From contig JAKSZP010009659.1 of NCBI GenBank assembly GCA_022478985.1, positions 1 to 64,000 on the forward strand: DNA of 64,000 nt, read 5' to 3'. Source of the DNA: Massospora cicadina (Eukaryota > Entomophthoromycota > Entomophthoromycetes > Entomophthorales > Entomophthoraceae). Position numbers and translations under genes: made by a program. Position 1 is the stretch's first letter. Every line of letters begins with the position of its first letter. Shown in pieces: positions 12,230-24,479 of the stretch. The notes beneath the pieces were generated by a model. It was not told where the DNA came from, did not search any database, and saw only the letters and a list, made by a program, of their open reading frames with translations.

Positions 12230-12700
12230 AAAACTATTGTTGGGTTAGGAGAATGTAGAGTTGATCCACTTCAGGGTCAGTTATTATTAATATGGGAATC
12301 CAAGTAAGGCAATCCACGTTTTGATGGATTGTCTCTGGTTGGTGGATGATAGAAAAGTCAGAACATTGAAGTTTTAACGCCCACCAGGATAATCACCCAT
12401 CAGGGCCCTACATTTGCTGTAGCCAACGTAAGAAAGCATGATTGATTATGATGGTAAAATTATTCCCATATAAAAAGGTCAGAAATTCATAATGGCCAGT
12501 AGGACCGCCAAGTATTCACATTATGTATTATATTATTACATTCAGCTTTAAATAAGGTCTTGCTGGAGTAGGTGATGGGATGGTCCACCAAGTTCTCATT
12601 ATGCTAAGATAGTATGGCTCCAATGGCAATATTGCTAGCATCAGTAAAGAGGAGGTGGGTACAAAATTTGTATATATAATTACTAGAGAGTGGAAGAGAG
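12230..12700 (-). pseudogene. E3 RNase H remnant
   Basis: On the - strand the region before 12660 gives a frame resembling the LLFTDASNIAIGAIL strand, then NLVDHPITYSSKTLFKAE (about 12590-12540), parallel to PITYYNKALTRAE in E2. Further along, 12440-12360 corresponds to the WLQQM region. The frames are interrupted. I place it by order between RT and integrase and by its similarity to E2. Confidence 0.6.
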
Positions 12701-13760
12701 AGATGCATAGCAGGTCGAAGGCCTGCTGTTGCTCTTCTTGCCACTGAAAGGTATTCCTTTCTTCAGTAGATACACCATAGGCTCAGAGGTGTCTAAAAAT
12801 GGTTATTAAATTGGAAATATAAGCTACCATCCTTGGAAAACTTGTACATCTCATAGGGATTTAGGGGGTCATCTTAGCAATAGCCAAGACCCTATTAATC
12901 ATCAGGGATATTCTGTCTTTACTGACCTTATGACCTAAAAAATTCATCCCACATTTGTAATAAAGAGCATTAAGATGGCTTTAGTTTTAACGACAATTGC
13001 TGTAACTGCTGAAGGTCTTGCCTGAGGTGATCTAGATTTACATTAAAGGTCCTTGAAAAAATGGTAATATAATAAAGATTAATAGTATGCAGGAGCATTT
13101 TAAATCGCCTCGTAGTCCAACCATAGCGCGTTGGAAGGTAGCAGGGTTATTAAACAACTCCTGAGGCATTTGAGTGGGCTTGAATAGTCCTTTACTTGTG
13201 ACAAGAGCGCATTTTGCCCGATCTTCTGGTGACAAATCTAATTGCCAGTATACACTGGCGAGATCCATAGCTGAAAAATAGTGGGATCACGACATGAAGT
13301 GTAAAGAGTCATCTATACACAGCAGGGGATAACTATCTTTGTGAGTGATAGAGTTGAGTCAATAATAATCCATAACAACACGGTGACCACCATTTTTTCT
13401 AAATTAATAAGAGTGGGGAAGCCCATGGTCTTTTGGAAGGCACAAGTAACCCAACCTCCAATAGTTGGTGTAACTCTCTAAGGCCACTTGAGCTTCCTCC
13501 ACTTTGGATTTTCGATATGGTCAGGATATAAATGGAGGGTGATCCTCAGTTTTGATTTGATGGATTACCTTGGACATTTTCCCAAAGTCACTTGGTCCTA
13601 TAGAAAAATATCTCCATACTCCTCAAGGAGGTCTTCAACATCCTGGCGTTCATTTGGGGTAATATCATCCCCAATTCTACTATCAACCAAAGTTATAATG
13701 GGTGGGGGATCGAATCCTAAATCTTGTAATGAGCCAAAATAAATTACATCAGCAATACTC
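12700..13760 (-). pseudogene. E3 reverse transcriptase remnant
   Basis: Frame 13268-13038 reads MDLASVYWQLDLSPEDRAKC, then GLFKPTQMPQELFNNPATFQRAM. These are the RT blocks around the first catalytic Asp and the substrate-binding strand, close to E9 (MDLASGYWQVD). The place where Y-L-D-D belongs reads L-L-I-F-I-I, so the catalytic pair is gone. Upstream (13270-13760) the finger region lies in several frames, and downstream (13040-12700) are decayed connection sequences leading to RNase H. Confidence 0.75.
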
Positions 13761-14074
13761 TTAGGAGGACATAGTTTTACTTAAGCAATAGGGGCATGCC
13801 GAGGGACCTGGAGAGATTTATTTGTTAAATTCCCTAATAAAATATAGATTGATTCCCGTAGGCAGGATCCAAAATCCCTGGGCAAGTCAACGCTTCCTTG
13901 ATGGATGGTTTAGGTGCCCACTAAGCTCCAAAACCTGATCAGGAGGAGTAAGAATCTGAATCCTCATATCTACGATAACTTGTGAGCTCAATGGTATTTT
14001 AATAGAGCGAGGGGTATACAGAGGAATTCCCTCTTCTTCAGACGCAGTCTCTGGAGGTAACTTAGTTTTTTCCC

Positions 14075-14520
14075 CTAAGACTTGGTACTCAATTTTGCAA
14101 ATGGAGGATGGATATTCAAGGAAGCATGTCCGTTTTTAGGGGCTTTTTTATTTTTGATAAGGAGTTCAAATAATAATGGAGTCCAATACCCTAGTAGGGA
14201 TAGGCATTTTTCCTTGTGATTGATGATGCAGTTAAACTTCCGCATCAGTTGAACCCCAATAAGCTTCAAATAGCTATAGTTTTCTTGCTCAATGGTGGGG
14301 GCAACAATTAATAACTTCCCAAAATGAAGGGGTAAAGCATAATAAGCTCCTATCGCCTTAATAGACTGTCTACCTGGCGTCCCATATTCAACTTTGTGAA
14401 TCAAGTATGGAGCCATTTTTATATTTTGGATGAGCTGGGAGGAAATAAATGTCAACCGGAGAATCAGTGTTAGTAATTGCCAGGACTTTAACCTTATAGA
14501 CTACTACCTTAAGTCAAACC
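14075..14520 (-). pseudogene. E3 protease remnant
   Basis: The 126-codon frame 14455-14075 contains LLIVAPTIEQENYSYLKLIGVQLM and INHKEKCLSLLGYWTPLLFEL in series. This is the C-terminal half of the retropepsin fold and its linker in this family. Just upstream on the - strand, the active-site loop that reads DSGSPVN in E9 reads NTDSPVD here, so the catalytic Gly position is altered. It would have cleaved Gag-Pol. Confidence 0.7.
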
Positions 14521-14859
14521 ACCAAAGATCCGAATTGAGTTAATAGCTAATAGGCTGTCATTAGGGATTTGCAGTGAAGCAAGTGGAAGATTCTGCTGTG
14601 GCCAAGCTCGGGGTTGTTCAATGCGTCTAAAAGTTTTATCTGCCAAGGCTTAGATTTCTATAGAAGAGCTGACCACCAAAAATTGTTTGTGTAACTGACC
14701 AATATAGAAGTAAGAAAGCTGGAGGTGTTTATTTCCTTGAATAGACGGAGGGACTTTAACTTCTGATGGGGCAGCTAACACAAAACAACTGTAAGTACTC
14801 GGGATACAGCTAGAACTAGAACAAGGGTCTTGATGCACTTGTTTTCTATCAGCATAGGG

Positions 14860-15900
14860 AGCCTCTTACCCTATACTGACTGATCTTTTGCTGACTTACA
14901 TTGAAGGATGCGGCAGTCAGCTACAGTGTGGTTGTTTCTTCTGTAAGGAGTGCAGTATAAATCAGGTGTAGGTAAATTGGGGTGGTGTAACTGCTAATAC
15001 TTGGGACTGGAGCTTATTGATGTTAAAACAAGGTGGCCTCACGGGTTTATGTATTTCAGATGGAATTTCTAATATAGCCTCTTTGATATGGAGGAGGGAC
15101 GTTAAGTTAGACTTCACTGCTTCAAGATAAAACGCGATAATAAGCATGTTTTTAAATGCTGAAAATGCAGCGGTGATGGCATTGTCTAACGTAAGATGAT
15201 TCCCTGCAACCAGAGTTTGTGCTTTGAGGTAAAAATGGAGGGCAAATTTGCTGATAGTTTCCCCAATTAAGGCTGATATCCATAAAGGTCTGTTTTTGGT
15301 TGGTTAAGGTTAAAAGCTCCCAAATTTCCAAAGCAAGGCAGTCTTGGCATCAGTTCAAGTACAACAATGCATCATATGGGGGACCATAAAGCCTTGAGCC
15401 ATATGACTAAGACAGTTAGTTAGATGTTTGATTCGCTGGGTGTCAGTGGCTTCTTCCATAGCATTTTCACAAAAAAATAAGAAAGAGAAGATTCTTCCTT
15501 CGCCTGGGACGTACTTCTCTTTTTATGACGGTTTGAGCATACCACTGGGTGGGGTTAATGGTCGAACAACATTATTGACATAGGGGGACCATCTACACCT
15601 AAAGGGGAATTGATGTTGCTGGACTTTTTTAAGGATGGAGAGCGTCCAATTTATTTCGTAAGGTGTTGATATCCTCAATTATTGAGTCTACCCAATTGTG
15701 GGTGGCATGAAGGGCCGATTTTGTTTCAACAGGAGGGGATAAAAGCCAGATTTTGCGTTAGAGCTCAGTAGTCACATTTCAAAGTTTGAGTTGTTGTTTC
15801 TCAAGAGTGAGAATTCGTTGCTCCATCCCGCGCATCATAGCAGGAAAATTAACCAAGAGTTTAAGGCGTTCCTAATCAAAAATGATATTGAACACCAGAT
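14860..15900 (-). pseudogene. E3 gag remnant with damaged zinc knuckle
   Basis: On the - strand the region gives fragments similar to the E2 gag, including AVKSNLTSLLHIKEAILEI (14962-15147 frame) matched by VVKSNWTSILHIKKAILEI in E2. About 14953 down to 14912 encodes CTPYRRNNHTVADC. Compared with the intact E2 knuckle CTFCKRNNHTVVTC, the second Cys is Tyr, a single G-to-A change on the coding strand, so zinc binding should be lost. The gag start is not preserved. Confidence 0.75.
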
Positions 15901-15979
15901 TGTTATTGTTCATAGTTGGGTTTTTAATTGTTATATTTCACCATGAACTTGGGGTGTACCTGGCAGAAAGCATTAGTTT

Positions 15980-16529
15980 TGTTGTGACCTCGGATGTAAT
16001 ACCCCATATCCCTCAATTATTTTGAGGCCAGGCGACCCAAAGTTTCAGGGTGTTGGATTGCCTGTTTTGCTTCTTTTGGTCAAGAAGTCTTTTTCCAGAT
16101 ACTACGTCTGGGGAGGTAATTCCTAATAAATATATCAATTTTTACTTAAAATTGTGAAAAGGAGAAAAAGCGTGTCATTTATTAGCTTAATACCAGCTAT
16201 ATAAGGGTAATTGGGGAGGTGACTTGGGGGAAAATCTAAGAAGCATAAGCCTAGATCTAAAATAAACGAATTGGGGATTCGGTGGCAGCCCAATTATCTC
16301 AGTTGAATTGCTTGTGCTCATCTCATGGCTCAGGATTGGACCCCTAAGATTAGGTAGCTCCAAGGAAGCATGATTTGACCATGTCATTTGTTTTTGATCT
16401 CCAATTTTAATAATTGTCAACTTTCATCAGGGATTATCCCTGACAGAAGTTTGGGCGTTTTGGTCAGATTGATATCGATTCCCATCATCCAATGCATCCA
16501 AACCTTCCATTCAGGTAGGAATCCCAATA
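15980..16529 (-). repeat. E3 5' LTR (right on the + strand)
   Basis: Partner of 10500-11045. The terminal CCCAACA has become CCCAATA at 16529. On the - strand the bases after the LTR (AAACTAATGCTTTCTGCCAGG, 15979 leftward) occupy the primer-site position and resemble the E2 leader in register, though the GGTGC core is mutated. Confidence 0.92.
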
Positions 16530-16642
16530 ACGCTAATGGCGATTAAATTTCCAAATGCTCATATAAATGTGGCACTTACTCAAATCCCCGGTGGTTGAGC
16601 TCCCCCATGGCAAAAATGAATGGTAATGTAAGTCTTGGGGAG

Positions 16643-17911
16643 TGCCCCCTCCGCTTGGACTAGGTGGCGTTTCCATTCCCATCAAAAAAGGGTCCAAAAA
16701 AGCCAGCTGCCCCTCTCATCTCAAGGGTGACCTCACCCACATGATGGACAAGTGATAGATAACAGCTCTCCCTTTGAAGACCCTGCCACCCATCCCTGCA
16801 TTACTTCAGCTGAATTAGTACAGTGTTTTGAGGGAATTTGTGCTGATTTATTTAGAATTTGGCATCCTCATGGGCAAAAGGTTCACATGAAGTCAATGGC
16901 AATAGCCTTTGACATCAAGGCCCAAGAACCCCAAACCCTTGGCAACAAATCCTGATGGGTGCATACTTTTGGATAATGAAGTGACAAATGTAAAATTGTC
17001 ACCAAAGCTCACCAATGGCATTGGGCCATTAGGAAATGCAGCTCACAGTACAAAACCCACCCAAGATACATCAGAATCTTCATCCAATATTTTCTGCTTG
17101 GACAAATGGACGCCAGAGCAACCAGGTGCAGGCGGGTTGGGTGCCCCAAACCTGTTCATGACCTCTTGTGACTTCCCCTATATGAGGTGGCATTAAGAGA
17201 TTCCTGCTGCCCATTGGGTGAGATCTTGTCACTCCAGTTGGTGGAACCAAAAAATCTGCAATTCAGGTGTCCATGGACCAAGTGATAGTGACTTAGCCTG
17301 CTGCCAATAATTTTAAAGTCAGTTTAAATTAAATTAGTTTTTTCTCCCTCTCTCGCTTAAAGTTCTGCAGATTAGGCCTAATCTCAAGGGCCCAAATCCC
17401 ACGTTTTCTCAAACTATTCCCTTAAATTAATCATCTATTTAAACAGTTATAAAACAGTGAGAAAATTGACAGTTGATTATCTGTTTTTAAATTCCATTAG
17501 AAATTCCCGTGCTCAAATTAATCTATTTAAGTTCAAATTTTACTTGCTGACCCCTCATGATAATCGCAATGAGACCCTCAGCCCACGTATCAAATGGTTT
17601 TCACTTGTCATATTATTATCTTTAACCCTCACCATAGTCACTTGGGTCTATCAAAGCAAGGTATTTCCATATATTTTTCAGTCTCTTAACTCTCTACACC
17701 CAGACCCACTGGCTCTGGTGCTGTAACAGCTTGGTTCTTCACCGTGTTGTTTTTCTTATTGGCAGTTCATTGGCACCCTGCTGTTATCTATCTCTCAAAT
17801 CGCTCTAACATCAATTAGCAGCAATGTCCCTTGCATTCTGGCTCGCCTTTTGGGTGCTTTTGTATCCTGACTGGCAGGCCATTCTAAACTTTATCTGCTG
17901 TATCCCTGGCA
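16643..17911 (+). repeat. E1 right LTR (start uncertain)
   Basis: The 3' 647 bases match window positions 1-645. The 5' boundary is inferred: integrase and chromodomain coding ends before about 16600, and a G-rich stretch (CTTGGGGAG) precedes a TG at 16643, which fits a polypurine tract followed by an LTR start. Two short ORFs (16752-16955 and 16909-17196) lie in it and resemble nothing I recognise. The 5' partner of this stretch is outside the window, so the boundary cannot be confirmed here. Confidence 0.6.
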
Positions 17912-20025
17912 GAGACATTTTCATAAAACTTATCAGTGACTAGGACACTCATTGTTGAGCTTGAGGGTCCTTCTCGAGGGACCCAAACTATATCACTCTT
18001 ATGCACACCTTTCAATCATATTCACCAGATCAGAAGAGAAAAGGGGGAAGAGATGGAGTTTCTTTGGGAGTAATAGCAGCAATTTACCGCTCATCCACCT
18101 CATAAGCTAGGTCACTGATCTGATAGAGGGTTTTTACCTTAAGCTTGGGCCCTTTCCTGCTTCTGTATGGGAATTACTCTCAATACAGCTGGTCTTTTGG
18201 TCACTTGGACTCAAAGTTTTTGTATTATATTCTAATGGTTGAAATTAATATTAAGGGGCTCTTAATAATAGTTCTGGATCAACAATGGCTCCTAGAATGA
18301 ATAGGATTTGCAACTTGAAACTTATAAATATTCCAAAGTCCTTTCCCATAATTAACAGTATAGTTACCTAGCACCGCGCCAGTAGTAAAATGATAGATTA
18401 TTTTATTGTATATCTAACAAACTATATAAAAGCAAAATCCTTATCTTCCATTTAAATTTCTGTAGACAATACGTCATCCTTTAATAACCATACTTAGGCC
18501 TATGTAAGGGCTACATTCACTTGTACTAGTGGTTGTGGTGGCCATCTCCTTGATGATAACAATTTTATCTATCATCAGCAGTAGCACTCAGTAAGTCCAA
18601 AAAATCTTCTCAATAAAGAATCCTTATTTATAAAATTAATCTTGTCAAAACTATGATACTAATGATCATATATTGAACATTCTCAACCAAAATTTTTATA
18701 CCCTTAAAGGATAGCTAACAGCGGACATAGTGGCGGGAATGACTGTGTTGATAAATGGATAAAAAGGATCAATGAACACATATAAATCAAATGTTCACCA
18801 AGACTTCAATGATTGGTACAGAGGTGGATAAATAATATGTAAACAAACTTAAAAGCTGCCCTAAAGAAGCAATACCAATGTTTTTGTAAAAAATGAGGGC
18901 TTGATTGCTCTTGATTTTTGATTTTGATGTTTTATGCAGGCACAATTATCATCAAATACAACTTCTAATACATTTCGTCCATTAATTCCTACTCCCACTT
19001 TATCAGAATGGCATGGCCTCGTGGGCTTTGGATGCTATTGTGGGTAGTTGAGTACCTATGATGGAAGTCAAGCCTTTCCTTATTACATCGTTTCTCTGAC
19101 AAAAAAGTCATTTAATTGGGTAATTTGCTTCCCCAAAAACCTTGGGTAGATACCACCTTCGTTTTTTAGTTTCAAGTGGTGATATGATATTCAGTTGATT
19201 GTATAAGTATAAGATAAGGTTGGGAATAGGAAAATCTGCTATGTCAAAGGTCACAACAATAAAGTCTCAAGGAGATTTAATCGTTGTGTAGATATCTTAA
19301 TAAAATCTAATAAATTATTTTACTAATTTATTCATTACCTAAATTTTCTAGTACTGGTTATCAAATCATGGTGTGTTGCAATTCTTTAAGATCACCATGC
19401 CTAAATTATGTCCCTTTTGCTTAGCTCTTATAGGGCTATATTCAGATGAAGTTATGCCTTATCCTTCCTATCCTGAAATTCTCTAACTCAATTTCTTCTT
19501 CAATTATTGCCCAATATAATAGAATCAATTTATATTGTTTTATTTTTATAAAGTTTATCTGCATTGGATAATTTTTTTGGAATTTAATGGATGACCTGGA
19601 ACCCCTACATGGCTTTGGAACCTATATATGACTAAAAATTGCCACATAAATGTGTTGTTTCATCCATCATATCAGAATGGGATGAATTAGTAAACCCATG
19701 AACGAGGGTTTATAGACTTTTGTTTCATATGTATGCATGAGTGATCAGAGGCTGCCAGGGCATACATGTCCCCTACACATTGGCATGCGTCATTCTGGGT
19801 TTAATTTTCCAGTATAAAAGCGTAATATATGCTTTTTTTAGATGGCAGGGGTTTGAATGCATCATCTGCCCATATAAGATTTCATCCAGGCTTAGTATTA
19901 ACTAGCAAATGAATCCTAAAAACTAAAGGTAACTCTTCATAAGTTATTTGATCTGCTGCTATAACGAGTTGGGCTGTAAAGACCAGCTCATTTCATTATC
20001 TAAGAATCAAATTTTTCATTAATTT
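17912..20025. other. Intergenic spacer with left copy of a diverged repeat
   Basis: AT-rich sequence between E1 and E4 without an ORF I can support. From about 18990 to 19945 it aligns loosely, in direct orientation, with about 29600-30650 on the other side of E4. Landmarks are CCTGGAACCCC(T)ACATGGC.TTGGAACCT near 19598 and 30308, and CAGAGG-CTGGC-like blocks near 19747 and 30458. A short hairpin (GGGTCC at 17965, GGACCC at 17979) lies near its left end. The rest, 18000-18980, shows nothing I recognise. Confidence 0.6.
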
Positions 20026-21173
20026 TGTAAGAATTTAATTGTTGGGTTATTATTGTAAACAACCTTAATAATCTTTTTACTGCACGGTTTGGTTTTCTTG
20101 TGCACTTTGTCACATTGTATAGTATAATAGATTATTGATCAGTAATAGTATGATGACTATTATCCATAGTTCGGTATGAATTCTTATATCTCAGCCTAAT
20201 GCTTGGCCAGTATTCCCAATTAAATACTTGTGATGTCATGATCGTAGGGATTCATTCCCTCGTTCTGTCCAACCCAATCTTCGCTGAGGTTCCCTGGTGA
20301 CAGTCTCTTTGGTCCAACGCACAGTTGACAGCAATCCCCAATTGTGTCTCCTTCTTCTCTAGATCCACAAAAAATCTTTACTCTTTTCTCTAAGAGTCTT
20401 CCAATTATCGCACACAGCAATAATATCCTTGAGAAGAATAGCACAATGAACATTGATGATAGTGTACTAATTAAACTATATACTGGATGAACAACTTAGA
20501 ACTATATATCTGTAATATATTCTAATTATATGTTTTTTATTATAGTAAATCCTAGGGAATTTTAGTGGGTATTTGGTCATATAACCCTCAGTTGACACCT
20601 CTTCAATGAAACGGCAGGCATTTTTATTAAATCACCCATCCTTATCTCTGAAGCGATAGTCTTCCCCATTCTGGCTAGGATTCCGTCATTAGACATCCTT
20701 GAGACCTAAACAAAAAGAGTCAGAAAATGTGTCCCTAAAGGTTTCCTCTTGATCCAAGAGAACCAAACATATTTGACTAGCGACATGCTTAGGTAATGGG
20801 ACTTATTACCCATTAAGGCTGGTCACGTACCAACCAATTGATTCACTAGTTGCAGGCGGCATCACTCGCCTTGCAACTTGCTATTCATTCCCAATCAGCT
20901 GGTGATGAACCCTGACCAATCCCAATCTGTACACCTGATAGTTGATCACTATCATATGCCCCTATTTCGTCAGCAGCTCAACCCAATGAGATCTTAAGTA
21001 TCTGTCCGGATCAATCCCTGACAGATATGACCAGGCGAATATCTAAAATCCCCAAAACGTAGTTACTCTGAAACTTGGGCCAACCAATTTCCAATTCACT
21101 TCACCTTAAGGAATTTTACCCTAGCAATTCCTGGTAATCTAGAAGGCTGGGAATATGGGCAAAAATCCCAACA
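20026..21173 (-). repeat. E4 3' LTR (left on the + strand)
   Basis: Partner of 28405-29553; its right end CCCAACA is intact and touches the polypurine tract at 21174-21189. A 77-codon minus-strand ORF inside it (20453-20220) has a hydrophobic start, but its counterpart in the other LTR is not preserved, so I treat it as incidental. Confidence 0.92.
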
Positions 21174-21189
21174 CATCCCCCCTCTTGCC

Positions 21190-22950
21190 TAGATTTCCAG
21201 CAAGAAAAGGACTGAGGCATTAGAACACCACTTTGGACACTCAGTCAAATACTTCATTGGCTCAAGCAGTGTATGATCATCAGTACTCAACGCTGCTCAG
21301 GATGACCTTCTGCATGCGACGCTCTTCCTCTTCCTCCTCACTACCACCTTCTCAGAGAGCGGTTCCCACGATCTACTGTCATGCCGGGCTGATCAATTTA
21401 CTCATGACAATATTAGTCCTGGGATCCAGCTTTCCCCCGTCAAGGTATATGACCTACTGTCATATTCAGGAATCTTGATCCAGCGTCCTTGATTTCCTGA
21501 TTTTCTCCTCGTCCTAGACAGGAGACTCTTGCCATTGATGTTCATTTCATGGCTCAATTAAGAATACTTATTTTTTTCATCCTTGTTATTTCTCTCATAA
21601 GTCTTGGCTCAAGTCATTCCTAATTCTTCCCTTGGAGAGCTTATTCCATTAATTTTGAGATTAATTTCTCTGAAATTGGAGCTTGATGGATTGTAGGGTG
21701 CATAATGTCAACTTCCATATAAGTCTGACATCCCCCTCTCATCTAACTCATATGTCAAATTCTGAGTCATGATACCAGCAGCTTCTGAATAGTTTGTCTG
21801 ATCAAGACCTCTGGCTCTTCCAGCAGATGAGTTGAATGCATGGCGTAACCTCTTCTTTGATCCTTCCGGACTCATATGCCTAGTCTGGCACCAGCAGCTA
21901 GTCCTTCCGTTGAATTACCAGAAACAGTAACTAATCCCTCTGAAACCAGGCTTGCTATTGTTTTGAATAACTCTCAGCTAATTCTTCCTCTGCCGTCAAT
22001 TCCAGAGTTAAATTTCAACTCTCTCCTATATTTGGCTCCTTTTGCTGATGTACTGACCATTGTCATAGATGCTCCAGAGATTATGCTGTTTGCTCTTGAT
22101 CGCTTGTTCCTTGCTGGGTTGGACCTTCTTCCTGAGTTCCTCTTTCAACTTGGACAATATTACAAACCCGCCGTTCTGGCTACTGAGCTCACCATTGGTA
22201 ACAGTATTCACTTTGAGCTCTCCTATGCTGAACTCTAGGCCCAAGTCACTGAGGCTTTGTCCCTAGCGCTAAATCCCTCTGATCTTGATAACATCCTAAA
22301 TCAGTATACCGCCGCTTATTCTCTTTGCTTTGCTGGCCAAGTTCTTTGAAGTTGGTCCATGAAGCTTCCAGCCTTGCCCGGGTTTCACTGCTCCTTCAGC
22401 TTTAGCTTCTGAGAATCCCATAGTTGTTGCTTGCAGGATGCCATTCATTATCTGCACGACTATCTCTTCGCTGGCTCTTCCCATTGGTATCTTCTGCTAA
22501 TGGCGTTGGTAGGGGTCATGATTTGGCAACTCCCATCTAGCATCCCTTATTCACTGCTGGCCCATATGTCCAGTGTTCTTGATGAATCCCGTCATTAGGC
22601 GCTAAGACTAATATTCTGGCTCTGGTACCATATTTGGACTACTTGGAGCTATTCACCAATTGCCTCTTCTTATACTGTTGCTTTCCTCTCCACTCAGGGG
22701 TTTTGTGATTGGCTTCATCCAACATCTCAATTTCCCTTCCCCTAGTCACTTTCTCGCAGGGCTCTGCATCCACTCAAAGAACGTGGTTTTGTGTAGGTCT
22801 AGCCCTCACTAGCATCTGATCTCAAAAAAGTTTTGACGGGCTGTTCATTCCTACCACGATCTATCCTCCCTCCCCTAAGAGGTGACATAGGCGGAATTAT
22901 CCCTGTATTGAGGACATTTAATAAAACTAAAAATTATAAAAATTATATCA
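21190..22950 (-). other. E4 extra tract between integrase and 3' LTR
   Basis: About 1.7 kb lies between the integrase end and the polypurine tract, where most Ty3/gypsy elements have little. On the sense (-) strand the sequence is hydrophilic and Lys/Glu-rich in pieces, for example frames 22484-22296 (62 codons) and 22244-22026 (72 codons, LSKLKEELRKKVQPSKEQ). On the + strand, antisense to the element, 21876-22238 is open for 120 codons and is Leu-rich. I recognise neither. It could be a decayed third ORF, captured sequence, or a long 3' UTR. Confidence 0.45.
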
Positions 22951-22959
22951 GTTTTTCTC

Positions 22960-24439
22960 TATGTGGTTTATAATCTTTTTTCCAATATCTTTTATCAAAT
23001 TTTTTTATTTTTATTCTTCTTTTTTCCATGGGACTTGACCCTGTTTCAGTTCAGCGGTCCATCTTTTTATTTTTTTCCCCCAAACTGTGTCCTGGGTACT
23101 TAAACCTGCCAGTTTTCTATGGTTCAGAGGTCCTTTTTGGACTTGACCTAATCATCAGGACATAACCAACTTAATGGTTCATTGGTCCTTTGGGAACTCT
23201 TTTATCTTTTCCATCGATCCATTGATTCAGATACTTAGCATAGACTTAATTCACAACTCTTCCATCCAAAAGATTCTTGATGGAGTAGGCATCAGATGCC
23301 ATCTTGGTGATAACTTCAAATGGACCCAACCACAACGCATCTAGTTTTTTACTTCTTCTTAAACCATGTGTACCACAATAGGCTACTCTTTCACCTATTT
23401 GATATTCTGCTAAGGCTGGTCAGTTCTTATCATCTGTCAATTTCTCTCATATCCTTTTCTTCAAAGTTGTATAAAATGCTTGCAATTGCATATCAATCAG
23501 GATACTCATCAGTCGGTTTAGATACTGCTCAACGCTCATCTCTGATGTAGTTTCCACCACTGAGTATGAAATCGGCGGCAACGCGGCCTTTCTTCCATAT
23601 AACAACTTTAACGGCATCTTTCCTGTCACTGTATGATGACTAATATTGTAGGCAAATGTCACTGAACTCAGGTACATTCCTCATATGGAAGTTCTTCCTG
23701 TGACTAGCTTCCTCAGCGTCATGGCCAGCGTTCCATTCACCCTTTCTACCAGTCCCTTTGTCTCCAGCTGGTAAGGTACTTACATGACTCCTCTGATCCC
23801 CATTATCGCATTCAATCTCATGATCACATGTTACATGAAGTTGGTCCCATTGTCGCTAAGCAGGCCCTGCGGACATCCATGTCTTTATATTACTTGGTCC
23901 AGGATGAACCTCGCGGTGCTGGTAGCATCTACTTTCATTAGGGCCTTCATCTCAACCCATCTCGTCATATGGTCAATGGCAACTATAATGTACTTGACTC
24001 CCCCTGTGCTCATCGTCAGTGGTCCCATCACATCAATGGACACTGTGTTCCAGGCAAATCTAGGGTGGACCAGTCGGTCTCCAGTTGTATTCTTATGTGG
24101 TTTGTGCAGCTGGCACTCCATGAAACAAGCTATATAATCCGCGAAATTGTAGTTGATGGATTCCCAGTAATAGTACTGGCGAATATGATTGGTTGTTTTC
24201 CTCAGGCCTCCATGCCCAAAAACCTTGTGAGCTGCTTGCACTATAGCTGCTCTTTTTGACAGCTTTGAGAATAGTAACTGCTTCCCATTGATTGTCTTGA
24301 ATACTTGTCCATCCATAGTCTCAGTGTTTTTCATTGCTTTCTGAAGCACACCTTGGATTTCTTGGGGCTCGTTCCCAATTTTTCCATCAACCATTCTCTG
24401 GAATAGCTCATCCGCCTGCAGGTATGCCATCTGGACCAT
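22960..24439 (-). pseudogene. E4 integrase remnant, all three catalytic positions traceable
   Basis: Frame 24439-23885 (184 codons) contains the zinc half (AAHKVFGHGG, then CFMECQLHKP with an unusual C-x3-C) and VSIDVMGPLTMSTGG, with the first catalytic Asp, then AIDHMTRWVEMKAL. In the next frames LLSDNGTNF (about 23855-23830) supplies the second Asp and LVERVNGTLAMTLRK (about 23755-23710) the Glu. Frame 23677-23447 continues with FAYNISHHTVTGKMPLKLLYG. A GPF module (LWLGPFEVITKMASDAYSI) lies near 23340-23285. Frames are broken by stops, but no catalytic residue is lost. Confidence 0.83.
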
Positions 24440-24479
24440 TGGTAACCGTGATAAGCCACCTGCATTCTGGTGAGAAGCC

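Larger units (their letters stand above)
10500..16529 (-). mobile_element. E3: Ty3/gypsy retrotransposon inserted in the E1 chromodomain
   Basis: A complete element in - orientation. LTRs are 10500-11045 and 15980-16529. A perfect target duplication, ACGCT at 10495-10499 and 16530-16534, fixes the boundaries. The LTR ends are an 8-bp inverted repeat, TGTTGGGA and TCCCAACA. On the - strand the tract at 11060-11046 (ATTTAGAGGGGGTAT) is a clear polypurine tract directly before the 3' LTR. Gag, protease, RT and integrase traces lie in - orientation. The leader, knuckle and integrase tail are like those of E2. All frames are broken. Confidence 0.93.
1..17911 (+). mobile_element. E1: old Ty3/gypsy chromodomain retrotransposon, left end outside window
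   Basis: Direct repeats at 1-645 and about 17265-17911 enclose, in + orientation, traces of protease, RT, RNase H, integrase and chromodomain, the order of a chromovirus-type Ty3/gypsy element. The element is in three pieces: 646-721, 6811-10499 and 16530-17911, because E2 and E3 are inserted in it. No clear gag or zinc knuckle is visible between 6811 and 7190, so gag is deleted or decayed beyond recognition. Both LTR copies end in a similar way (TCCCTGACA and TCCCTGGCA). The LTR start is not certain: a TG at 16643 after a G-rich stretch is my best guess. Every pol domain carries stops. This is the oldest layer in the left third of the window. Confidence 0.8.

Noticed and set aside
17965..17984. 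GGGTCC/GGACCC hairpin as a terminator
   Set aside because: No gene or U-run is associated, and the window is eukaryotic; kept only as a note in the spacer entry.
21876..22238. 120-codon + strand ORF as a host gene
   Set aside because: It lies inside E4, antisense to it, has no recognised domain or clear start context, and is Leu-rich as expected from the complement of Lys/Glu-rich sense sequence. Reported only as a finding.
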